A DNA stretch of 64,000 nt, taken from positions 4,650,001 to 4,714,000 of the forward strand of contig NZ_CP042997.1 of the NCBI RefSeq assembly GCF_008087625.1. Direction: 5' to 3'. The first letter of the stretch is position 1. Each line of letters begins with the position of its first letter. Both the position numbers and the translations under genes were made by a program. Source of the stretch: Aquisphaera giovannonii (GTDB taxonomy: Bacteria > Planctomycetota > Planctomycetia > Isosphaerales > Isosphaeraceae). The notes under the pieces were generated by a model, which saw only the letters and a list, made by a program, of their open reading frames with translations, did no database searches and was not told the DNA's origin. This document shows, piece after piece, positions 16,035 to 22,454 of the stretch.

Positions 16035-17453
16035 ATGAGCACCACTCCGCCGCCGAACGACGCGACGCCGGGGGCCTTGCGGCTGGTCTTCGACGACGGC
16101 ACGCTGGTCGTCGAGGGCCTGGCGGAGGGGCAGGAGCTCGAGCTCGGGCTGGCGGGGGTGAAGTACGACCCTCGGATCCGCGCCCATCGCGCGCAGGCGA
16201 TCTTCTACCGCAGCCTGGTGGAGCAGCTGCGCCGGGACGGGATCCCGTACATCGACCACGCGAGGGCCTACGACGGCCCGACGCCCTGGAAGATCCAGGT
16301 GGCCAAGGAGGCGTTCCCGCACCAGGTCGAGGGCCTCCAGGCCTGGTGGAAGGCCGGCGGGCGGGGCGTCGTGGTGCTGCCGACGGGGACGGGCAAGACC
16401 CACCTGGCGAACATGGCCATCGAGAAGGCCGGCCGGCCCACCCTGGTCGTCACGCCGACGATCGACCTGATGAACCAGTGGTACGACGAGCTGACGCTCA
16501 GCTTCGGCACCGAGATCGGCCTGCTCGGCGGCGGGTACAACGACATCCGCCCGCTGACGGTGACGACGTACGACTCGGCCTACCAGAACATCGGCCGGAT
16601 CGGCAACAGGTTCGGCCTGGTCGTCTTCGACGAGTGCCACCACCTGCCGGGCCCGACCTACGGCCTCTCGGCGACGGACTCGATCGCCCCCTATCGCCTG
16701 GGCCTGACCGCCACGCCCGAGCGCGCGGACAACGCCCACCAGCAGCTCGACGTGCTGATCGGCCCGATTACGTACCGACGCGAGATCACCCAGCTCCGGG
16801 GCCAGTTCCTGGCCGAGTACCGGGTGATGACGCTCTACGTCTCGCTGAGCGAGCCGGAGCGGGTCCGCTACGAGGAGGCCCGCGAGCTGTACCGCGGCTT
16901 CCTCCAGCAGACGGGCATCGACATGCGACGGCCCGACGGCTGGAGCCGGTTCCTGTTCACCGCCTTCCGCTCGCCCGAGGGCCGCGAGGCCTTCCACGCC
17001 TACCGCGAGCAGCGGACGCTCGCCCTCGCCGCCCCCGCCAAGCTGAAGCTGCTGGAGCGGCTGCTGGAGCGCCACGGCGGCGACCGCGTGATCATCTTCA
17101 CGCACGACAACGCCACCGTGTACACGATCGCCCGCCAGTTCCTGGTCCCGGTGATCACGCACCAGACCAAGACCAAGGAGCGCCGGGAGGTCCTCCTGCG
17201 GTTCAACAAGGGGACCTACCCGATCGTCGCCACGTCCAAGGTCCTCAACGAGGGGGTGAACGTCCCGGAGGCCAACGTGGCGATCATCCTCTCCGGCTCC
17301 GGCTCCGTCCGCGAGCACGTCCAGCGCCTGGGCCGCATCCTCCGCAAGTCGGGCGACAAGGAGGCCGTCCTCTACGAGGTCATCACCCGGGGCACGGTCG
17401 AGGAGTTCACGTCCAACCGCCGGAGGCAGCACAGCGCGTATGACGGGAACTGA
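16035..17453 (+). CDS. XPB-like superfamily II DNA helicase
   Basis: 472 residues from ATG 16035; an ATG at 16017 is the alternative start. An N-terminal damage-recognition-like region (about 12-85) precedes the two helicase lobes. Walker A PTGTGKT is at 116-122, the DEAH-box equivalent DECHH at 199-203, TATP at 225-228 and motif VI QRLGRILRKS at 430-439. This arrangement matches the XPB/Rad25-like helicases of archaea and some bacteria, which open DNA for repair. The protein is followed, after a DUF4058 gene, by a Bax1/DUF790 gene. In archaea Bax1 is the nuclease partner of XPB, so a joint repair role is inferred. Confidence 0.85.
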   Translation: MSTTPPPNDATPGALRLVFDDGTLVVEGLAEGQELELGLAGVKYDPRIRAHRAQAIFYRSLVEQLRRDGIPYIDHARAYDGPTPWKIQVAKEAFPHQVEGLQAWWKAGGRGVVVLPTGTGKTHLANMAIEKAGRPTLVVTPTIDLMNQWYDELTLSFGTEIGLLGGGYNDIRPLTVTTYDSAYQNIGRIGNRFGLVVFDECHHLPGPTYGLSATDSIAPYRLGLTATPERADNAHQQLDVLIGPITYRREITQLRGQFLAEYRVMTLYVSLSEPERVRYEEARELYRGFLQQTGIDMRRPDGWSRFLFTAFRSPEGREAFHAYREQRTLALAAPAKLKLLERLLERHGGDRVIIFTHDNATVYTIARQFLVPVITHQTKTKERREVLLRFNKGTYPIVATSKVLNEGVNVPEANVAIILSGSGSVREHVQRLGRILRKSGDKEAVLYEVITRGTVEEFTSNRRRQHSAYDGN

Positions 17454-17567
17454 GCGCGGGCGAAGGGCACGCGCCGGCCGTGGTTCTCCGGATTGCGTCG
17501 CTGGGATATGATGGGTGTGAACCGTTCATCAACCGGCTGAATGCCGCCCGAAGCGGAGGACTTCACC

Positions 17568-18368
17568 ATGGCCGGACCATTCCCCGGGATGGACCCTTAC
17601 ATCGAAGCCCAGATCGACTGGGAGGATTTTCACAACAACCTGATCAGCGAGATGCGGACTTCCCTGTCGAAAAGACTGCCGGGCGACTACGTGGCGCGAT
17701 CGGACACGCGAATCGAGGTCATCGACGTCGGTGAGGATTCGACGAGGATCTACAAGCCCGATGTTCTGCTCGCTCATCGGAGAGGGTCTGTTGCTCCGCA
17801 GCGCTCGGCCTCACCGGAGATCGGCGAGAGCGTCGCGATCCTGGAGCCGTGGCAGGCCGAAGTGACAGCTCGGGACCCCGAAGAGGTGCGCACTGCGTTC
17901 CTGGAGATCCGTCGCTTGCCCGACCTGGAACTCGTCACGGTGGTCGAGGTCCTCTCCCCGTCAAACAAGGCCGGGCTGTCGCGGCAGGACTACATGGATA
18001 AGAGGCAGGACCTGTACGAGAGAAAAATCAACCTCGTGGAGATCGACCTGCTCCTGGGCGGTCATCGCGTGCCCATGAAGCCGCCGCTTCGCGGGGCCGA
18101 TTACTTCGCGGTCGTCGCGAGGGGTGCAACGCTGCCCCAGGCCCAGGTCTACGGCTGGACCGTGCGTGATCCGCTCCCGACTCTGCCGATTCCGTTGAAG
18201 GCACCCGCCGCGGACCTATCGATCCACCTCGGCGAACTGGCAAGCCGAGTCTATGAGAATGGCCTCTATGACCGAACGCTTCGGTACGACCTCCCCCTGC
18301 CCAGGGAGTGGCATATCCGCCCCGAGGACCGCGAATGGGCGCAAGGGCAGGGGGGACGGGCCTCGTGA
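17568..18368 (+). CDS. DUF4058 family protein
   Basis: The start is ATG 17568-17570 with GGAGGA seven bases before it, giving 266 residues. It opens MAGPFPGMDPYIEAQIDWEDFHNNLI, the family hallmark. YKPDVLLAHRR and ELVTVVEVLSPSNKAG are also typical of DUF4058. The last has the D...ExE-like spacing of a PD-(D/E)XK fold, so a nuclease-like fold is possible but unproven. The family is common in cyanobacteria and planctomycetes, often in many copies. GC content appears lower than in the flanking genes. It separates the XPB and Bax1 homologues and is followed by a repeat cluster. Confidence 0.85.
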   Translation: MAGPFPGMDPYIEAQIDWEDFHNNLISEMRTSLSKRLPGDYVARSDTRIEVIDVGEDSTRIYKPDVLLAHRRGSVAPQRSASPEIGESVAILEPWQAEVTARDPEEVRTAFLEIRRLPDLELVTVVEVLSPSNKAGLSRQDYMDKRQDLYERKINLVEIDLLLGGHRVPMKPPLRGADYFAVVARGATLPQAQVYGWTVRDPLPTLPIPLKAPAADLSIHLGELASRVYENGLYDRTLRYDLPLPREWHIRPEDREWAQGQGGRAS

Positions 18369-18388
18369 GCGTGCGGCGGCATGAGTCT

Positions 18389-18434
18389 TTTGTAGGGTGC
18401 GTCAAGCGGAGCGCGGACGCACCGGATCGGCTTG
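18389..18434. repeat. repeat family C copy, long form
   Basis: Starts TTTTGTAGGGTGCGTCAAGC and ends GACGCACCGGATCGGCTT. It forms an inverted pair with 18512-18555. Confidence 0.75.
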
Positions 18435-18511
18435 GCGATTCGGACCGCGCCGGGCCCATCGGGATTCGAAGCCCACGCGACTTCACCCCCTTGCTGGCCC
18501 GACATTCCACG

Positions 18512-18555
18512 GCGATCCGGTGCGTCCGCGCTGCGCTTGACGCACCCTACAAGAG
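18512..18555. repeat. repeat family C copy, inverted
   Basis: Starts GCGATCCGGTGCGTCCGCGC and ends TTGACGCACCCTACAAGAGA, the reverse complement of the 18389-18434 copy with few changes. Confidence 0.75.
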
Positions 18556-18578
18556 ACCTTCTGAGCATCGGCCTCGCC

Positions 18579-18609
18579 TTCTCTGTGCCCTCCGTGCCTC
18601 TGTGGTTAG
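18579..18609. repeat. repeat family D copy
   Basis: CTCTGTGCCCTCCGTGCCTC followed by TGTGGTTAGG. It matches 18796-18829 almost base for base. Confidence 0.7.
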
Positions 18610-18680
18610 GGGAAGCCTCGGGATCGTCGATTCCGGCCTCTGCCCGAGCCATCTCCCGGGAAGCCCGCCTCGGCCCGCCC

Positions 18681-18707
18681 GGTCGCCGGGCGGAGCCGGC
18701 TCCCACG
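18681..18707. repeat. repeat family B single arm
   Basis: The first 27 bases of the right arm seen at 15963-15991 (GGTCGCCGGGCGGAGCCGGC...) without the matching left arm, so this is a truncated or solo copy. Confidence 0.7.
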
Positions 18708-18735
18708 AAAAGGCCTGCCGGCCTCTGCCCGCCCT

Positions 18736-18772
18736 CGGTGCGTCCGCGCTGCGCTCGACGCACCCTGCAAAA
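18736..18772. repeat. repeat family C copy, inverted
   Basis: TCGGTGCGTCCGCGCTGCGC followed by TCGACGCACCCTGCAAAAG; same orientation as 18512-18555, with a few substitutions. Confidence 0.65.
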
Positions 18773-18795
18773 GACCTTCTGCGCCTCGGCCTCGT

Positions 18796-18829
18796 CTTCT
18801 CCGTGCTCTCCGTGCCTCTGTGGTTAGGT
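18796..18829. repeat. repeat family D copy next to the Bax1 start
   Basis: TTCTCCGTGCTCTCCGTGCC followed by TCTGTGGTTAGGTC. It ends about ten bases before the Bax1 start codon at 18840, so part of the gene's leader derives from this repeat. Confidence 0.7.
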
Positions 18830-18839
18830 CCTTATTGCC

Positions 18840-20132
18840 ATGCTGACCGGTGACCTCGTCCGCGTCCGGGGCTCGAAGGACCGGATCATCCCGCTGTACC
18901 TGAACCGCAGCAGCGAGCAGTGGCTGGAGGCGGCGGAGAGCCTGCTGGCGATCTTCCGCGAGAACGTCGGGATGACGCGGGGGGAGATCGAGGGGGAGAT
19001 CGACGACCTCTTCGGCGGGGGCGGCAAGGCGACCCTGGTCCACCGGGGGCTCGCCAAGGTGCTGGAGGACCGCGCCGAGTTCGAGGTCGTCTCCGACGTC
19101 CCGCCGGAGACGATCCGCGACAAGGTCTTCTCCGCCGCCGCCGAGGCCCGCCGCAAGCTCCGCGAGGATCGCCCCGCGCCGGTGGGCGAGGCCGACGGCA
19201 TGGCCCTCTCCGCCCGGCCGGCCTTCCACCGCGACGAGATCCTGGCCGCGGTCTCCGCCGAGCTGAAGCTGGAGCCGGAGATCCTCCTCCAGGGCATGTT
19301 CGCCGACCTCCGCGACGAGAACCGGCTGCTGAAGTTCGAGGACATGACCGCCCAGCGGCTCATCGACCGGTACAACGTCGCGCTCGCCCAGGCCGTGCTG
19401 CTGCGATCCGTCCGCGTGGAGGTGGAGGTCCGCAACGAGGGCCCGACGCGGTACCGCCAGATCTTCCGCCGGCTCAAGTTCCATCGCCTCGTCTACAAGG
19501 TGGACGGCACGATGGACGACGGCTACAAGATCTACATCGACGGCCCGGCCAGCCTCTTCAGCGCGACGACCCGGTACGGCCTTCAGATGGCCATGTTCCT
19601 CCCCGCGCTGCTGCACTGCGACGACTTCCGCCTCGACGCCGAGCTGCGATGGGGCCCGCGCCGCGAGCCCAGGAGCTTCCACCTGGACGCCAGCGTCGGC
19701 CTGATGACCCACCAGCTCGACCAGGGGACCTACATCCCGGCGGAGATCCCCGCGTTCGTCGAGCGGTTCCGGCAGGTCGTCCCCGACTGGGAGCTGACCG
19801 ACACCACCGACGTCATCGAGCTCGGCCGCGAGGGCGTCTGGGTCCCCGACTACCGGGCCGTGCATAAAGCCACGGGCACCGACGTCTTCATCGAGGTCGT
19901 CGGCTTCTGGAAGCGGTCGAGCCTGGACCGCCTGCTCCGACTCCTCCCGCGCCACGGCCCGCCGCGGTTCGTCCTGATCATCTCCGACAAGCTCAAGGTG
20001 GACGAGGGGGCCCTCGGCGAGCTCTCCGGGCCGATCCTCTGGTTCAAGGAGATCCCCAGCGCCCCGGAGCTGGGGGCGATGCTGGGATCGCTCCTGAAGC
20101 CCGGAGAGAAGCCGGAACGGTTGTTCGAATAG
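18840..20132 (+). CDS. Bax1-like (DUF790) nuclease, partner of XPB helicase
   Basis: 430 residues from ATG 18840. The N-terminal part MLTGDLVRVRGSKDRIIPLYL, the central RYNVALAQAVLLR (178-190) and the C-terminal VPDYRAVHK then DVFIEVVGFWKR are hallmarks of DUF790. The last segment is the nuclease core: Pro336-Asp337 and Glu352 with Trp357. In archaea this family is Bax1, which binds XPB and cuts DNA bubbles 3' of the damage. An XPB homologue lies 1.4 kb upstream on the same strand. Pairing is inferred from that neighbourhood. The gene is probably read from its own promoter or through the repeat cluster. Confidence 0.85.
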   Translation: MLTGDLVRVRGSKDRIIPLYLNRSSEQWLEAAESLLAIFRENVGMTRGEIEGEIDDLFGGGGKATLVHRGLAKVLEDRAEFEVVSDVPPETIRDKVFSAAAEARRKLREDRPAPVGEADGMALSARPAFHRDEILAAVSAELKLEPEILLQGMFADLRDENRLLKFEDMTAQRLIDRYNVALAQAVLLRSVRVEVEVRNEGPTRYRQIFRRLKFHRLVYKVDGTMDDGYKIYIDGPASLFSATTRYGLQMAMFLPALLHCDDFRLDAELRWGPRREPRSFHLDASVGLMTHQLDQGTYIPAEIPAFVERFRQVVPDWELTDTTDVIELGREGVWVPDYRAVHKATGTDVFIEVVGFWKRSSLDRLLRLLPRHGPPRFVLIISDKLKVDEGALGELSGPILWFKEIPSAPELGAMLGSLLKPGEKPERLFE

Positions 20133-20323
20133 AGACATGACCACCCGCGTGATCGGGTGGTCGCCCCTCCTGTGGCGTCCCGTGCCTGGTGAAGGACGTG
20201 ACCGCAATCGTGAGATCGTGGTTCGGACGGGGCGCAGCCCTCCAGCCTCGCACGTCAGTGCGATCCGGCGGGGAGGAAAGTCTACAGGGCAGGGCAGGGG
20301 GACCGCGGCCAGCCTTCCCAGGC

Positions 20324-22285
20324 TCATCGCGCGGTGTCGACGGACTCCAGCCGCTGGAGCTCCACCATGTCGCGGTACGGGCCCGCCGCGGCCATCAGCT
20401 CGTCGTGGGTGCCGGACTCGACGACCTCGCCGTTCTCCAGCACGAGGATGCGGTCGGCGTGGCGGATCGTGCTGAGTCGGTGGGCGATGACGAACGAGGT
20501 CCGGCCCTCGAGCAGGGTGGCGAGCCCCTGCTGGATGAGCCGCTCGCTCTCGGAGTCGAGGTTGCTGGTGGCCTCGTCGAGGATGAAGACCCTCGGGTCG
20601 GCGAGGATGGCCCGGGCGATCGCCAGCCGCTGGCGCTGGCCGCCGCTGAGCCGCACCCCGCGCTCGCCGATGAGGGTGTCATAACCGTCCGGCAGGCGGT
20701 CGATGAACTCCGCGGCGTTCGCCGCCGCGGCGGCCATGGCGATCCGCTGCGGCGAGGCGGATCGGTCGCCATAGGCGATGTTCTCGGCGATCGTGCCGTC
20801 GAACAGGAAGACGTCCTGCTCGACGATCCCGAGGATCCGCCGGTAGCTCTCCACCTCGATCTCCCGGAGGTCCACGCCGTCGAGCCGGACGACCCCCTGC
20901 GACGGGTCGTAGAACCGCGCGACCAGGTTGCACAGCGTCGTCTTGCCGGAGCCGCTCCGTCCGACCAGGGCGATCGTCTCGCCCGGCTCGATGTCCAGGT
21001 CGACGTCCCGGAGCACCAGCCGGTCGGTCCCCGGGTAGCGGAAGCCGACCCCCTCCAGGGTGATCCGCCCGCGGACCGCGCGCTTCTCCAGCCGGCGATG
21101 GCCCTCGGTCCCGGCCATCTCCCGGGGCTCCTCCAGGATGTCCAGCACCCGGTCGAAGCCCGAGAGGTTGTTCTGGAGCTGGGTGACGCTCGTGGCGAGG
21201 ACGGCCATCGGCTCCAGGAGCATCGTCAGGTAGACCAGGAACATCATCAGGTCGCCCATCGAGAGCCCGCCGTCGAGCACCTGGAGGCCGCCGTAGAGGA
21301 GCAGGCCGACGGAGGCCATCGGCAGGATCAGCTCCCAGAGCAATTCGACGAGCCGGGAGAGCCACCACGAGTAGAGCTCGAGCCGGCTCATGTAATGGCT
21401 CTGACCCATGAACCGGGCGGACTCGCTCCGCTGGCGGCCGAAGGCCCGGACGATCCGCATGCCGCCGAAGACCTCCGTGGTCTCGCCGTCGACCTGCTGG
21501 CGCTGCTTGCGGATGTCCTTGTGCAGCGGCCGGATCCGCCGGTTCCACAGGAGGTCCGCGTAGTAGACGCACGGCACCAGGCAGAGGGCGCCGAAGAGGA
21601 GCCGCCAGTCCACCCAGGCCAGGACGACGAGCCCGCCCAGGAACTGGACGATGGCCCGCCACGGGTTGTACAGCATGCTGAAGACCAGGTCGCCCACGCC
21701 GCCGGCGTCCTCGCGGAGCAGGCTGGACGCCCCGCCGCTCTTGAGCTGGTAGACGCGATGCAGCGGCAGCCGCATGGCGTGCTCGTAGACCTTGCGGCGC
21801 ACCGAGACCTGGACCCGCTTCGTGCTCCAGGTCGCCAGCCATCGGCTCCAGAGGCCGATCATCGTGCCGAGCACGGAGACCGCCGCCGTGACGCCGACCA
21901 GGAGGAAGAGCCGGAGCCGCGGAGACTCAGGGATGGGCAGGGGGCTCCAGGCCTGGACCGAGGCCGGGACCGGCCGGCCGAGCAGCACGTAGTCGATGGC
22001 CGCCTTCGTCGCCGCCGGCGGGATCAGCTTCAGCAAGGTGGCCAGCGAGAGGGCCAGCAGCGACGCCGCGAGCGTCCTCCGCTGGCCGGCGAGCAGGCCG
22101 TAGAGGTTCCGGTAGAGCAGCGGCAGCGATCGATGCCGGGCCGCGTGCTTCTCCTCGCCGGACGCCGACGGCCCCGGGGCGTTCATGGGCTCGCGACGAG
22201 GGCGAGGCGCCCGGAGCCGCTCGCGGTAGGTCTTCAGGTAGTCGCGGAACCGCAGGCGGCTGCCGATCCGTCGGTGGAGGGACAA
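20324..22285 (-). CDS. ABC exporter, fused membrane and ATPase domains
   Basis: I chose TTG 22283-22285 because AGAGGA lies about seven bases before it; ATG 22184-22186 is in frame but has no ribosome site. That gives 653 residues. The N-terminal FRDYLKTYRERL precedes a six-helix type-1 exporter domain (about 70-370). Then come Walker A GRSGSGKT (442-449), signature LSGGQ (546-550), Walker B VFILDE (566-571) and the switch His602. It would work as a dimer to export lipids, peptides or drugs. The substrate is not evident. It is divergent from the spermidine-synthase-like gene. Confidence 0.92.
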   Translation of the reverse strand: MSLHRRIGSRLRFRDYLKTYRERLRAPRPRREPMNAPGPSASGEEKHAARHRSLPLLYRNLYGLLAGQRRTLAASLLALSLATLLKLIPPAATKAAIDYVLLGRPVPASVQAWSPLPIPESPRLRLFLLVGVTAAVSVLGTMIGLWSRWLATWSTKRVQVSVRRKVYEHAMRLPLHRVYQLKSGGASSLLREDAGGVGDLVFSMLYNPWRAIVQFLGGLVVLAWVDWRLLFGALCLVPCVYYADLLWNRRIRPLHKDIRKQRQQVDGETTEVFGGMRIVRAFGRQRSESARFMGQSHYMSRLELYSWWLSRLVELLWELILPMASVGLLLYGGLQVLDGGLSMGDLMMFLVYLTMLLEPMAVLATSVTQLQNNLSGFDRVLDILEEPREMAGTEGHRRLEKRAVRGRITLEGVGFRYPGTDRLVLRDVDLDIEPGETIALVGRSGSGKTTLCNLVARFYDPSQGVVRLDGVDLREIEVESYRRILGIVEQDVFLFDGTIAENIAYGDRSASPQRIAMAAAAANAAEFIDRLPDGYDTLIGERGVRLSGGQRQRLAIARAILADPRVFILDEATSNLDSESERLIQQGLATLLEGRTSFVIAHRLSTIRHADRILVLENGEVVESGTHDELMAAAGPYRDMVELQRLESVDTAR

Positions 22286-22454
22286 GGGCACTTCCTCTTT
22301 CAAGCGGGGTCGATGCGATCTGGCCCGGGCGCGGATATGGACCGGCCTCGCAGCGGCCCCGGCCCCTTGCTGGTATTGTAGGGGGACCGTCGAGATCGTC
22401 GAGCGACGGCCCCGCTGGCCTCGCGCCGCACCGCCCCGGAGCCGGACCCGCCGC

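Larger units (their letters stand above)
18369..18839. other. intergenic repeat cluster between DUF4058 and Bax1 genes
   Basis: A 471-base stretch made largely of dispersed repeats: family C at 18389-18434, 18512-18555 and 18736-18772; family D at 18579-18609 and 18796-18829; and one family B arm at 18681-18707. No gene is supported. Confidence 0.75.

Noticed and set aside
15003-17432. An 809-residue open frame antisense to the pseudouridine synthase and helicase genes
   Set aside because: No domain is recognisable, and both sense genes are clear.
18369-18839. Possible CRISPR-like array from repeated short units
   Set aside because: The units belong to three different families in mixed orientation, with no regular spacers and no cas genes nearby.
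20180-20310. A GAGGAAAGTC string recalling the conserved core of RNase P RNA
   Set aside because: The gap is only about 190 bases, too short for a bacterial RNase P RNA, and the other conserved blocks are not found.
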